Below, piece by piece: positions 45,263-55,980 of a stretch of DNA of 64,000 nt. Source of the DNA: Bemisia tabaci. Taxonomy: Eukaryota > Arthropoda > Insecta > Hemiptera > Aleyrodidae. Numbering within the stretch: the stretch's first letter is position 1; every line of letters begins with the position of its first letter. The position numbers and the translations under genes are program-made. The stretch is taken from contig NC_092794.1 in NCBI RefSeq assembly GCF_918797505.1, positions 2,294,001-2,358,000 of the forward strand, in the 5' to 3' direction. The notes under the pieces were generated by a model. That model was not told where the DNA came from. It made no database searches and saw only the letters and a program-made list of their open reading frames with translations.

Positions 45263-45527
45263 CTATCGTGCTAAGAATGAACGCCGTGCGAACATTCAAG
45301 CGTTGCCAAATATCCCAGGAAAAATGTATTTTTGAAGAAAGTTATGCATGGTTTTCCTTGAAAAATTCAGATACCTCATATTAAATTGCGAACGGAATTG
45401 TCTGAAAACTTTAGGGAACAATATTCACGATTTTCCCAGAAAATTCGGGTTATAAGACGTATGGAAATACGGAAGGAAATATGGCGACGCCTGAATGTTC
45501 ATACGGCGTTCTTCCATAGCTCGGCAG
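45263..45527 (+). mobile_element. Family A MITE (A13)
   Basis: CTATCGTGCTAAGAATGAAC to AGCTCGGCAG, 265 bases, exact CATA duplications (45259-45262 and 45528-45531). Confidence 0.9.
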
Positions 45528-46259
45528 CATAGCCTGTGTCACACTTTCAAAAATTGCCATCAAAAATGTCAAGGTCAAGTGATGTGATTGGTCCAAGTCA
45601 TCGAATAATCATATTGTGATTTAGCCAAATATTAGCCCCCCCCCCCCCCCCAAAAAAAATCAGACAGTAACTGCGATATGTACGCTTGCGCGCCAACGGT
45701 TTGTATCACTTTGGTCAGAACTCCCCGATTTTTGGGATGAAATCTGACGACTGGGCTAATTGCCGCCTTATGGACCCTTGAGTCTCCTAGTTGGGTGACC
45801 TTAACGTTAAAGTTTCAGTTTTTAGGGTTGCAGAGTTGTTTTAGGCCTACAGCGCGTCGGACAGTGGTGTTAGAGACAAATTTTGGTGAGCCAAAATCCT
45901 TGTTAAAAGTCGTAGGCACTCGCTTTTCAAACCCTCAGAACATTCCCATTTATCAATCAAATAAGTTGATCTGGGTATCGTTAGAAATTTATTTGGCTTG
46001 CCTTTCAAACAAGACCAAGAAAAAGCCTCTATCTATCATGATTTTGAAGTTACAGCATTTGTTGCACTACTTTTTGAACAGCCTTTGTATTTCGGGCTCA
46101 CTTTGGAAACAACATACTTACCATGAGTTTCCCTTAACAGATAAGCGCTTTCATGGTTGATTCAAAAATGGAAGATATTTTTTTGCAAAATCTAATGCAG
46201 CTCAGCCTCGATCTGCCAATGAGGCTCCTGATGGTCGCCCCCAAGACGATGCACAATAT
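45528..46259. other. Unannotated stretch
   Basis: Contains a 16-base C run followed by A run at about 45637-45660, similar to the one at 3440. The 121-codon frame at 45795-46160 resembles nothing known. Confidence 0.4.
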
Positions 46260-46678
46260 CAGGGTGTCTACCAGTTATGGAAAACCAAAGTTAGAGACTT
46301 TCGGAGACTTTTTTCCCGAAATAGTGAGAGAAAGGCAGCTAGTTAGAGCGTTAAAAGACGTATTTTATACGACTTTTTTTACAAGGCATGTTGAACCGAT
46401 GAAAACATACGAAAAACCATGCAACACTTCACTTTTACATCCTGAAAAACCTCATCCTTTTCCACAACTTGCCTTTCCTTTCTACAACATTCCTTTTTCA
46501 TCCTTACCGCGCCGCCGCGGTTGGCGGGAATATTTGAAAATGCCGGTGTTTAGAACGATTTTTGTCATTTTTTGGGGACCTGAACAAGAAAATTGGGGAC
46601 TTTCAGAGACATCTGGGACACTTTTCCAAAATCGGGGATAATCACATTGGGGACTTTTGGGGACCAGTAGACACCCTG
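46260..46678. mobile_element. Family W element (W2)
   Basis: CAGGGTGTCTACCAG start and AGTAGACACCCTG end, 419 bases, with AATAT on both sides (46255-46259 and 46679-46683). The 162-codon frame inside is not protein-like. Confidence 0.8.
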
Positions 46679-47390
46679 AATATCCATTGGAATATTTTAG
46701 GGGATGGTTTGAAGAGTCAAAAATTCTTCGACTTCTTTTAAGAATACATCAGACGGATTGAACATATGTCGTGAACAGGGAAGTAAGCTTGGTGAGAGTT
46801 TTCACTTTCCTGCCATTTGGACGTGCGGAGTGCGCGCTGTAATCGAATGAACTCGCCACGCCGCCGGCTCCCGAACTTCATCCCCTCTTTTTGGATTTCG
46901 ATAATTGAATAACTCATCTACGGTCCTCCAATTTTCATCGATTTATTTGGAGTCTAAGTCACTCCTAGCTAGGGGAGTCCTCCGGTAGAAAATGGACGGC
47001 CGAGACCTGGCCGAAAATAACCCCATCACGCGGACGGATTGCAGATGAGGGTTGGGTTACCACACCACACTCCACAGAAAAACCTCGTAAAAAGATTCGG
47101 ACATTGGTCAATTTATTCAGATAAAATATTGATTTGAAAAAAAGAAAGAAAAAAACCTTGTAAACTTTTCACTTTATTTTGTGTTGAGGGGTTTTTGCAA
47201 TTTAATATTTTGTTTCTGAATATTTCCAGGCAATACGAATTCATACTTTTTCCGGTGAGTAGATTTTTTATCGGGTGTAATTAGATAACATTGCTACAGT
47301 TACCTTTTACTCTTTCTCAGCACGGAAATATTGAAGTGCGGGGGAAGGGAAACTAAAACTAGGAACACTAAACAACTAAACCACTTTCGG
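46679..47390. other. Gene-free stretch
   Basis: GC-richer around 46820-47040, otherwise AT-rich. No supported feature. Confidence 0.4.
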
Positions 47391-47712
47391 TGTGGAATAA
47401 CCTCTATTTTCTACACAAAAACAAAACTTGCTACTCTTACAGGGGCTGACCGGGTTAGGTCTCGGGTCTTGAAACCTCGCAACGACTAACCCCGCACGAG
47501 CGGCTTCCGCGAGCTTTTATGCCAACGCCCGAAGCTTCCGTGCCCAACTCCGACTTCCGAATCGCCGGAAGCCGGGGTCACTCTTGCCGCAAGCTCCGCG
47601 CGCGGACATAAACAATCGCGTCTCAAAAACTCGCATCTAACACGTCTGACCCTGTCACTTCCTCCAAGTGGATCGGTAAAGACCTCGCAGGTCTTTAGCC
47701 GATACCACTACA
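47391..47712 (-). mobile_element. Possible solo LTR
   Basis: Read on the minus strand it begins TGTAGTGGTATCGGC and ends GGTTATTCCACA (TG...CA). A TATA-like CATAAAAG occurs in its middle and GC-rich leader DNA follows. The length of about 320 bases fits an insect retrovirus-like LTR. No target duplication, primer-binding site or second LTR was identified. Confidence 0.3.
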
Positions 47713-48144
47713 ATATTACCAGGAGATCGAAACTGTCCCCCGAACAAAGGGATATTTTGCAAATTTCAGGATTCTCTAGCCGATAGACCCCCTCTCGAGA
47801 AATTTTCGAATCCCGACTTTCGACGAAAAAGAAGGCTCTATCACTACGACTAAAGAATTGAGGACTATATAGGGTTAGCTAGGGATGACCGATAGGGGGA
47901 AAATGGGCATTTATAGTGCTCTTATCATATATAGTGCTCAAATAAGAAAATAAGATGAATCCATAGCGCTGTTCGATTCTCTTTAGAGAGAGTTCAAGGA
48001 AATAATTATGAAATATACTAATCAGTGTGATTCTTCGATAAAAAGATGAGTTATACGACTAATTTTGGATCATTACAACAAGACTACTGGAGGGAATTCT
48101 TTACTGGCATTGAGGTAGAAGGAGAGGGTTTGTAGCAGTGCATG

Positions 48145-48961
48145 CAGGGCCGGATTAAGGGGGTGGCCACATGGGCCAGGGCCCATGGCGGCAAATCCAT
48201 AGAAGGCGGCAAATTTTGCGATTTTTTTCAATGTAGGTATTAAAAAAATCTAATTTAGAAAAAAAATTACAAACGAGAGAGGGCGACAGAATCTCTCATT
48301 TCCTGAGAGTGTAGTAATTTATAATTTTGTCGTCTTTCAGTGATACAAGAGAAAGCACCTTTAATTAGTCGACTTAAGAGAGAAACCACACACGCAATTT
48401 GGCCTGGAACGGCGCGACTTAGAGAGGAATGATGACGAGGACTTGAGATGAAAAGGAGAAGCTCTCGGCTCGGCGATCGGCATGTAACACAAATTAGCGC
48501 CTACAAGACTACACGAATACTTCACGCATTGCATCAAACACAGAGCTGTCATTGCGGTCAGCGTGAAACGGATAGCGCCTACAAGACTGCATGAATACTT
48601 CACGCATTGCGCCAAACTCGGTGACGTCTGCGTGGCGCGGCGGCGGAAGTTAAAATCATCAATCCACATTCATGTTTGTTCTTCCATAATTTTTTCGTTC
48701 ATTTCTTATGAAGGGAAGGCCTTGTCCACACAGAGATAGGTTTACGAAACTTAACTTTCGCGGAAAGTTCCGTGAACTTTTGCTAGTATTGTTGACAGAG
48801 CTTTCCCGGAAAAATGGTTCAATACGAGTAAACGCGTCTTATGCACCCCTCCTCCGCTGGCACATCCATTTGATGGTTTTTATTGATGTTTCAAAACGAA
48901 TGAGAAGGGGGCGGAAAAATACAGGCGGCCCATGGGCGGCAAGTAGATAAATCCGGCCCTG
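48145..48961. mobile_element. hAT element, CAGGGCCGG ends (copy 1)
   Basis: CAGGGCCGGATTAAGG and ATCCGGCCCTG termini. Flanks AGTGCATG and AGTACATG match in 7 of 8 bases. 817 bases, non-autonomous. Two tandem 78-base units (TAGCGCCTACAAGACT at 48495 and 48573). Both subterminal regions carry a GGCGGCAA-type motif near CCCATGG. Confidence 0.92.
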
Positions 48962-49857
48962 AGTACATGTGGAGTATTTCTTCGTGATCAACTTTGTGAA
49001 GCCTATCGGCCAAAAAGAGGGTTTGGTTACATTCAACCTGAAGAGCTCCATCAAAGTCTTCCCGTAAACCAGTCAAAAACTGGCACTATTTTTTCTTTCC
49101 TAAAAAGATAAAAATGACCATTCTCCCCACTTATAATCACGGAGGATAAAATCACTTTGAATTTGGCCGGACTTTATGAATGACCCTAAGTATGTGTACT
49201 CCAGTTTTTCCGGTGTTAACGCTGATGACTCATAATCAATAATTTTTATTTATAAGAACTCTCCTTAATCCCTATCAAATCCGTGAAATCGGTTTTTCCA
49301 TTCGATTGGGGTGTGGGGGAGGGGAGGGGACTACGGTGAAGCATGCTGTTCTTCCATTCCCGCTTCCGAGAAAATGGGCGCATAAAACGAGGATTTGGCG
49401 ACAGCGCGTGATCGTGTCGCGTGTCCTCAGTGGTAAGGGAAAAATATCACCGTGGCATGCACCGGCTGCAAAATGTAGAACTGCACGTTAATAATGCAGA
49501 TGTTTGAAAAATTCACTTTGTCGTCGGGAGCCGCAGCGAATTTTGAACCGGGTCCTCATCCTCTTTACCATATTGACCGAGAACCCCCCCCCCCCCTCAC
49601 CACTACTCGAAAATTCACTGCCGGGCACTGTGACGTCATGGGTCAGAGGCAGTGGCGAATCTTGAAAGTTGGCGACACTGTTTTTCTCCATTTAAATGTA
49701 CGTAAAACAATCAATTCAATCGAATTTTTTTATGGATTTAAAATAATGGAGGGATAACGGTACTGCAAACTTGCAATCGCCGCGTTACTGGGAAGAGGGG
49801 ACCTATCTATGAAGGGACTTTTAGAAAAATCCATACTGACGCTGTAATGGTCTACGG
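48962..49857. other. Gene-free stretch
   Basis: Has a 12-base C run near 49585. The frames at 49306-49757 are not convincing. A fragment resembling an AD/E terminus (CAGAGGCAGTGGCGAATC) is at 49645. Confidence 0.4.
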
Positions 49858-50031
49858 CAGTGGCGTAGCGTGCTTTGCGATGTATCGATTGAAATGCCAT
49901 TTGAACCTGTGGAAAAAGATCGATTATCAAGGCGTTCGCAATGAACACGTATTTGTTCACATAATAATCGATTCTTTACCATAGTTTCAAATGGGATAAT
50001 ATCGATAGTCGATTATCACGCCTCGCCATTA
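49858..50031. mobile_element. hAT family E copy
   Basis: CAGTGGCGTAGCGTGCTTTG to ATCACGCCTCGCCATTA, with ATCGATTATCAAGGCGTTCG in the centre. Confidence 0.75.
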
Positions 50032-50349
50032 CACAACATGCGGAGATTACTTCGATTGAAACTCGAAGTGAATCTCGTTACATAACGCCTCATTTTAGTT
50101 TTCAGTTTCAGTTCACGAAAGTTTTTGGTGGAAAATGAAATGAATTTGTTACCTGAACCAATGCTCGGTTTCTATGACCCAAATTTTTGGTTGTCCGGTC
50201 CAAAAACTTTAGTGAGTCACATGAATCAAAGTTCAAGTGTTCAGACCAAAGGTTTTATCTGTGTGCAGTTTATCATTGTCAACCAGAAAAAAAAATTATT
50301 CGTGTGTAAAAGCTTCTCAAGGAAGTCAACGTTCACATAATCTCCTGGT

Positions 50350-50512
50350 CAATGCGGAAGCGTGATAATCGACAATTGATATTATCCCATTTGAAGCTAC
50401 GGTAAAGGATCGATTATTAAGTTGTTCGTTGCAAGCACCCTGCTTATCGATCCTTCTTCATAGGTTTGAATGGTAGATCTATTGATAAATCGCAAAGTAC
50501 GCCGCACCACTG
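50350..50512. mobile_element. hAT family E copy, reverse orientation
   Basis: CAATGCGGAAGCGTGATAAT to the CAAAGTACGCCGCACCACTG end, 163 bases, core GATCGATTATTAAGTTGTTC. Confidence 0.7.
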
Positions 50513-50519
50513 CGCCTAA

Positions 50520-51182
50520 TGATGACCCCTGTCACTTCAACTTATAAGATCACTCCATACTCCATATGTCATCTTTGTCTAAAGGTTGTCCCAGGATTAA
50601 GTAAGAATATTGAAGGAGTCGATTCTTTGGGTCAAATAAGACGTTTTTATGGTACAACTTTTTATTTCCAAAAACACTTTCCCTGGGGGCCACCCCCCAC
50701 CACCCCCTTCGCGCCCACCCGCGCTCACAATCAATCCAGCCCCTATTATCTCGAAAACGATGAGTCCTAGCGAAAAAACGCTAGACACAATTTCTCAATA
50801 TTTTTCAACGCTAAATCTGACAGTGCCGTCAAAAATCAATTTTTGTTGCTGGAAACATTAATTTTGGCCACTTTTAGGTTCGATATGCCCCCCTAACCCC
50901 CTCCCCCGATGCGTTTTCCTTTGGAGGTCACGAATGAAAAAAGCGCTTAAAATTACCCTCATTTACCAATTTTTATCAATATTGGTTGATAAACATTGTC
51001 ACAGTGTTAGAAAGACGATTTTTTTTCTCCAACTTTGAGGGGCCCTGGCCCTCGGGGAAAGCGTTTTTGGAGCAAAGGTTAAACAATAGGAACGCCTTCT
51101 TTTGACCCAAAGAATCGACTCCTTCAATAGTCGTACTTAATCCTGGGACACTTTGTATCAATCTCAATAATCGGCCCGCAGA
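50520..51182. mobile_element. Family R fragment split by AE
   Basis: ACTCCATACTCCATATGTCATCTTTGTCTAA (two blocks of R) at the left and TTTGTATCAATCTCAATAAT then CGGCCCGCAG at the right are contiguous in intact R copies. Confidence 0.55.
50586..51153. mobile_element. Foldback family AE, nested in R
   Basis: TTGTCCCAGGATTAAGTAAG is inverted at 51133-51153. Arms of about 110 bases include GGAGTCGATTCTTTGGGTCA. The centre has C-rich runs (50690-50715 and 50890-50906). Confidence 0.75.
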
Positions 51183-51319
51183 GTGTATTATTTTTCAAGT
51201 CCCTTCATAGATGCATCCCTTTCACCTCATGACATCACAGTCCTGGGCAATGAATTTTCGGAGTGAGGGTGAGTGGAAGGGGGGGAGGTTTCCAAACCAA
51301 CTAGTCAACCTGGAAAATC

Positions 51320-51380
51320 CGGAAATCAGGAAAAATCAGGAAAATCAGGAAAAATCAGGAAAAGCATTTAAAATCAGGAA
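51320..51380. repeat. Short tandem AATCAGGAA
   Basis: About six loose copies of AAATCAGGAAA. Confidence 0.7.
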
Positions 51381-51542
51381 AATGCGGCAACATTTCCCGA
51401 AACGAGGCTCCGATTCCCGATGCACTCACACCCAGAAACTCTGTTGCCGAATCCCGGCGGTTCTCATTCGTTCCTGCGGGAGAACGACAGTGAACGCCCG
51501 GTAATCAGAGCCTCCGGCGCACAGTAGGAACAGTCAATGGGA

Positions 51543-51820
51543 CAGCAGGCTCATTATTGAGATTCATGAATAAAGCAAAAGCTATAGACAAAGAAGATAA
51601 AGGGAAGAATCCTATTGGCATGGGAGCGAGTGATAGCAATAGACAAAGAAGGTAGGCAATAGATTAACTGACGGCAACCCACGAGAGACCCGATAAGCAG
51701 TCCATCGACTTCTCCCTTCGTTCGTAGGAGCCACCCGTTTCAACCAATAGGATCGCTCCATACTCCCTATACCTTCTTTGTCTATCGCTTTGTTTATCAA
51801 TTTCAAAAATCGGCCCGCAG
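51543..51820. mobile_element. Family R element (R2)
   Basis: GCAGGCTCATTATTGAGATT to AATTTCAAAAATCGGCCCGC. Inside, AAGAATCCTATTGG faces CCAATAGGATCGCTCC, and ATAGACAAAGAAG faces CTTCTTTGTCTAT. Confidence 0.7.
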
Positions 51821-52209
51821 TTCGGACTTGATGTGGAACCTTTCAAAAGCTTGGATTCTAATTGATAAAAAACGCAGAGATTTAAAGGTGGCTCCATTTT
51901 ATATAACTTGTGAAATTTCCTCTAAAAATCACCCCTTAAAATGTATGACGGGATAAAATAAATATGAATGCTCGCAGCTGGTCAAAAATTTCATGTCTGA
52001 CTGGGTCGTTCGACTTGGGGCTCATTATTGAAGTTGATAGACTAATAAGCTATACGCGAAGGAGGGAAAATGTAGCAATCCTATTGGTTGATTCACGTGA
52101 TTGCTATTGGTTGACAATACGGGAATGATGGACCCCTTAATTATAGGGCCTCTTGTGGGTTGCCTTTATATTAGTAGTATGTTACTTCCTTTGCCCATTG
52201 CAGTTGGCC

Positions 52210-52374
52210 CAGTGGCGTGGCGTGAATGGTCGATTATCGATAATTTCTCCATTTTAAGCTATGGTAATGAATCGATCATCAAGGTGTTCGCTGCGAACAC
52301 CCTGATAATCGATCTTTTTCCATGGGTTTAAGTGGCAGATCAATCGATGTATCGAAAAATACGCCACGCCACTG
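52210..52374. mobile_element. hAT family E copy
   Basis: CAGTGGCGTGGCGTGAATGG to ATACGCCACGCCACTG, 165 bases; terminal repeats nearly perfect, no duplicated flank. Confidence 0.85.
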
Positions 52375-52500
52375 AATCACTCGCTTCCACTGATAGGATC
52401 GCTCCGTTTTTAATCTAGCCTTGGATAGGTACAACCGAATACTAAATTTTTCAATTTTTAGATTTTTATTCTTTTCTCCAGAAAAAATACACAGAATTGC

Positions 52501-52738
52501 CAGGTTGCCAAAAAATTTAGAAAATGAAACTCCCTGACGATTGAAGATCTGATGGATGGTTAAGAAGGCATAATTGAAAATAGTTTTCAGGCAAAATTTC
52601 TTGTTCAAGATCTCAAACCCATTCTAGACAGTAAATGAAGGTGGTTTAACAAATTTTCCTTGACATTTTCGTCATTTTCCCCGATATTTCCCAGTTTTCC
52701 CTGACATTTCCCGGTTTTCCCTGACTGTAGCAACCCTA
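52501..52738. mobile_element. Family K element (K2)
   Basis: CAGGTTGCCAAAAAATTTAG start and GACTGTAGCAACCCT end, 238 bases, colinear with K3. Confidence 0.75.
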
Positions 52739-52893
52739 AAGAGGGCTGTGGTCTTTCCAGCCGGAACGTCTAGGTGTCATTAGTATAAAAGAAAAAAACC
52801 TACCTACGAGCTACGGAACATCCAAGATATCTCTATTTTGGATTTGTCTTTCTTGTCTATAGCTTTATCTATGAAATCCAATAAGGAGCCGAT

Positions 52894-53190
52894 TGTGCGG
52901 CGGGGATCGGTAGGACCGAGCCCCGGCCGGTTGGGTAACGGCCAGTGTCGGCGGCCAATTAGCAAACTTGACGGAACTACGGCCAGGGGCCTGGAGCCCC
53001 CGGGCCCCCAGCGAAGGGGGGGCCCGGGGGCTCATTATGCAAACGCCGGCGGCGGCGGCGGCGCGGCGCGGCGATGTGCAGCGTCATGCACGAGTTACTG
53101 CACTCGGTCGGGAGTGGGACCCGGGGCGACCCAAAGAGACCGGCGGGAAAGTTCGGTCGGATTAGCCGAATCCACGTCTGATCCTTGAGA
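52894..53190. promoter_or_regulatory. GC-rich block with strong hairpin
   Basis: CpG-dense DNA. GAGCCCCCGGGCCCCC and its inverse GGGGGGCCCGGGGGCTC (about 52996-53031) form a 16-base-pair hairpin with a 5-7 base loop. A GGCGGC run follows near 53047. No exon signals recognised. Could be a regulatory island or a hard-to-sequence structure. Confidence 0.4.
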
Positions 53191-53335
53191 TTTACAGATT
53201 AACGGTAGAACAAATTAATTGTCACTTCAAAGTTGCATCCAGAGCCTAAATTCACGAAATGCTTACTATATCTGACTTGGTGCCGTCTTCTTTGGGTCGT
53301 ATTTAGAGTCGTTCGTTATACAGCTCTTTTCCATA

Positions 53336-53588
53336 CCGCCGTGCTGAGGAAAAACGCCGTATGAGCATTCAGGCGTTGCCAGATTTCCCTTGATAAATCA
53401 CGAATTTCCCGGTAAACCTATGAATATTTTCCTTCGAATTTTTCAAATAATCTTGTTCGCCATTTCACCTAAAGCCCCTGAAAATGTCAAGGAAAAACGT
53501 TCATAACTTTCCTCAAAATTAAACATTTTATCGAAGGAAATCTGGCAACTCTCGAATGTTCACCCGGCGTTTTTTCTTAGCACGGCAA
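53336..53588 (+). mobile_element. Family A MITE (A14)
   Basis: CCGCCGTGCTGAGG to CTTAGCACGGCAA, 253 bases, exact CATA duplications (53332-53335 and 53589-53592). Confidence 0.92.
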
Positions 53589-53696
53589 CATAGTCATTAT
53601 AGTTTACCAAGCCATGGCAGGTTTTAGAAGATCGGGAAAAGCGAGATTTCCGAAAGGGTATGGTCCAATAGAGGACATTGGCGATTCAGGGTCGTA

Positions 53697-53805
53697 AAGC
53701 GACAAGTTGCTGTTGGGACAGATCTTACTATTGTTGGCTAATCTACAATAATCAAACATCACAACTCGATTCTGTGACCAGCGCAAAAGACCCATTGAAC
53801 CAAAC
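53697..53805. mobile_element. Family D right-end fragment (D5)
   Basis: GACAAGTTGCTGTTGGGACA and CGATTCTGTGACCAGCGCAA match a D arm; the other arm is missing. Confidence 0.6.
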
Positions 53806-54013
53806 GCAATACGTTGCAGTTAGGAAGAAAATGAGTCGTGAGTAGTTTTGAATTCAACTTGTTGTAAACTATCTCCCATCCAAAATTTCTAAGTCGAAAA
53901 AAAAACTATGTTAAACAAAAAGCAGTCGTTAAACAGAACTACGCCCTCGACGTTGAGTCGTATGGAGGAATGGCACTTCAAACATATTTTTCCAGGTTCA
54001 AACTTGATGCGAC

Positions 54014-54178
54014 CGGGGGTGAATAATCGATTATCAATATTTCTCCATTTGAAGCTATGGTGAAGAATTTATTATTAAGGTATTCGACTATTCGTTACAA
54101 ACACCCTGTTCGCCGTGCCTTTTTCATGGGTTTAAAAGGCAAATCAATCGATACATCGCAAAGCGCGCCACGCCACTA
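54014..54178. mobile_element. hAT family E copy with exact duplication
   Basis: The left end is degenerate (CGGGGGTGAATAATCG) but the right end is canonical (GCGCCACGCCACTA). Exact 8-base GATGCGAC at 54006-54013 and 54179-54186. Confidence 0.9.
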
Positions 54179-54292
54179 GATGCGACTTGGTGCATTTCTA
54201 ATAAACTCGGTTCAATATCACCTACCCCTTTTCCTTTTAGGTTTGAGCATTATAACTCACGCGAATGCATTTTCCCGCTATTTTGCCGTGCT

Positions 54293-54535
54293 GGGGGAAA
54301 ACGTCGTATGAGCCTTCAGGCGTTGCAAAATTTCCCCTAGCAAATCACTACTTTTCAGGAAACTTTTTGAGTATTTCTCTACCGATTTCTTAGATAATTG
54401 TGTTCGTAATTTGATCTAAAACGTCCGAAAATTTCGAAGAAAAATACTCATAATTTTCCTCCAAAAACAAACATTTTATCGAAGGAAATTTAGCAACTCT
54501 CGAATGTTCATACGGGTTCCTCCTTAGCACGGCAG
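54293..54535 (+). mobile_element. Family A MITE (A15)
   Basis: TTGCCGTGCTGGGG to CCTTAGCACGGCAG, 243 bases; flanks TATT and TATA. Confidence 0.87.
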
Positions 54536-54742
54536 TATACAAGGAGCGTTGATTCCACCTCTGTCGCGGACTTAAAAGGGATCCTAGTAACCGAGGAGGA
54601 TAGGGATCAGGAGCTCCAAGAGGGAATAAAATGACAACTTTTCGCTCAGAAAACATAACGTAAACTTCCGCAAAGACGCTCGGGTACTGATAATGCGTGC
54701 GGGGTGGAAAAAAAAACTTGAGCGTACGGCGATGTACTTACT

Positions 54743-54787
54743 TCCCCAGGCGCGTTTCTCCCCGATATAATGCTTGCAGGTTTCCAT
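54743..54787 (-). CDS. Weak candidate start exon
   Basis: On the minus strand an ATG in fair context (GAAATGG) begins METCKHYIGEKRAWG and is followed by a strong donor GTAAGTAC. The end phase (one base carried) does not match the phase-0 entry of the exon at 43928-44021, so it cannot be spliced directly to it in the preferred frame. Possibly an alternative transcript, a missed exon in between, or chance. No protein family recognised. Confidence 0.2.
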
Positions 54788-54926
54788 TTCTTATTCTATC
54801 TTTCCTCGAGGAATTCACTCGGAATGAAAGTATCCCGAGATGAGCGTAAAATGTCTGGGAAACTCCCACAAGTTAAGTTTACTTAGGGCTTGAGGAATCG
54901 TGGTGACCTGACACAGCGTTGTCAAC

Positions 54927-55381
54927 TGAGGAGCTTGAAGGACAGGGCGCGTGAGTCCAGTTTTTGCTAAATCGAGAAAATAGTGAAGTTTCGAAATTAC
55001 ATTCACAGAAAAAAAGTATATACTGTTTTAGCACTTAAAATGTTAAAAATGTGTCTGGTGATCCGAAGTTGTTGTCTTTACTGCCTTCGCAGTTAATTTT
55101 ACATCTTGTGAATGTAAATTCAACTGTGTAGGCAGTTAAGGCAGCATCTTGGGATCACCAGACACATTTCTAACATCCTAGGTGCTAAAACAGCTTACAA
55201 TTCTTTTCAGTGTTGATCTTAATGGCGGAAAGTTCAGACTGACTTTTTTATGCTTAAAATTTGGAATTTGGAAGCGGAATTTTACAGAATATGAATTTAA
55301 GACTATAGTTTTACTTGAAATCATCAAGATCTCAATTTGTTAAAAAACTGCACTTATGCGTGTTGTCCTACAAGCCCCTCA
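54927..55381. mobile_element. Foldback family AA (AA2) split by H
   Basis: TGAGGAGCTTGAAGGACAGG to the CCTACAAGCCCCTCA end. Without H it is about 246 bases, like AA1. AAGTTTCGAAATTACAT ends just at the H insertion. Confidence 0.75.
55004..55212. mobile_element. CACTG foldback family H, nested in AA2
   Basis: CACAGAAAAAAAGTATATAC to the AATTCTTTTCAGTG end, 209 bases. Arms include TGTCTGGTGATCCGAAG-type inverted blocks. TT on both sides fits a 2-bp duplication. Confidence 0.8.
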
Positions 55382-55399
55382 ACAGGACGTGTGGCCTCC

Positions 55400-55690
55400 T
55401 TTTCTTATTCTTCTTCTCCTTTTCCTCAACCTCTTCCTCTTCTTTGTCTTCCTCACCATATTCTCCCTCTGTTCTCCTCTAAGGTCCTCCTAAAGAGAGC
55501 AACCTTCCGCACTCCTGAGGTCCGAAGACCTCTCCTCCTTTCCTTCGTCTTTCTTACCATATACTCCCTCTTATCCTCCTCTCTCTCTCTTTTTTCCTTC
55601 TCCTCCTTTCTCTACTTAACCCCTTCCTTCTCATTTTCCTCTTCTCGTGCTCCTCCATCTTCATCTCTTTCTTTAGCTTCCCTTTCCTTC
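55400..55690. repeat. Polypyrimidine tract
   Basis: Nearly 300 bases of almost pure C/T on the plus strand, with an internal rough duplication (CTTCCTCACCATATTCTCCC and CTTTCTTACCATATACTCCC, 105 bases apart). May form triplex DNA. The 125-codon Ser/Leu/Pro frame across it is a by-product. Confidence 0.75.
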
Positions 55691-55924
55691 AATTCCGAGT
55701 CCATTTTTCTGTGACATCGGAACCGAATTTGTCAGAGATATACAAAGTCGAATCAAGCTTGAACTGACAAAAATAAGTTTGAAATTTTCCTTTTCTCCGT
55801 GAGACTCAAAGCTAAGGTTATTAAAGGACTTTTTTCGCATTCAAAAGATGTTTTCTAGACCTATAGGATTTTCAACAGGAGAAAATTTACGACTAATTGA
55901 ATGCAACCTACCCCCATTAACTGA

Positions 55925-55978
55925 CCCCCCCCCCCCTCCGAAATGGGACTTCGTACCGTTCCGTTTAACTCGGTCCGA
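55925..55978. mobile_element. Relic terminus of family S
   Basis: CCGTTCCGTTTAACTCGGTCC matches the right end of S in two short blocks, after a C run at 55926. The rest of S is absent. Confidence 0.4.
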
Positions 55979-55980
55979 AT

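Larger units (their letters stand above)
52018..52893. mobile_element. Family R copy carrying E and K2
   Basis: R left end GGGCTCATTATTGAAGTTGA, R middle CTGATAGGATCGCTCC after the E copy, and R right end TTGTCTATAGCTTTATCTAT to AGGAGCCG after K2. Together these suggest one R element broken by two later insertions. Middle parts are diverged, so the join is inferred. Confidence 0.45.

Noticed and set aside
46153..46641. 162-codon plus-strand ORF
   Set aside because: Lies mostly in family W element W2; no transposase motif or known domain.
48361..48669. 102-codon ORF in the hAT element (and similar at 57799-58122)
   Set aside because: Generated by the internal tandem units; no hAT dimerisation or zinc-finger motif, so not a transposase.
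55337..55714. 125-codon Ser/Leu/Pro ORF
   Set aside because: Direct by-product of the polypyrimidine tract.
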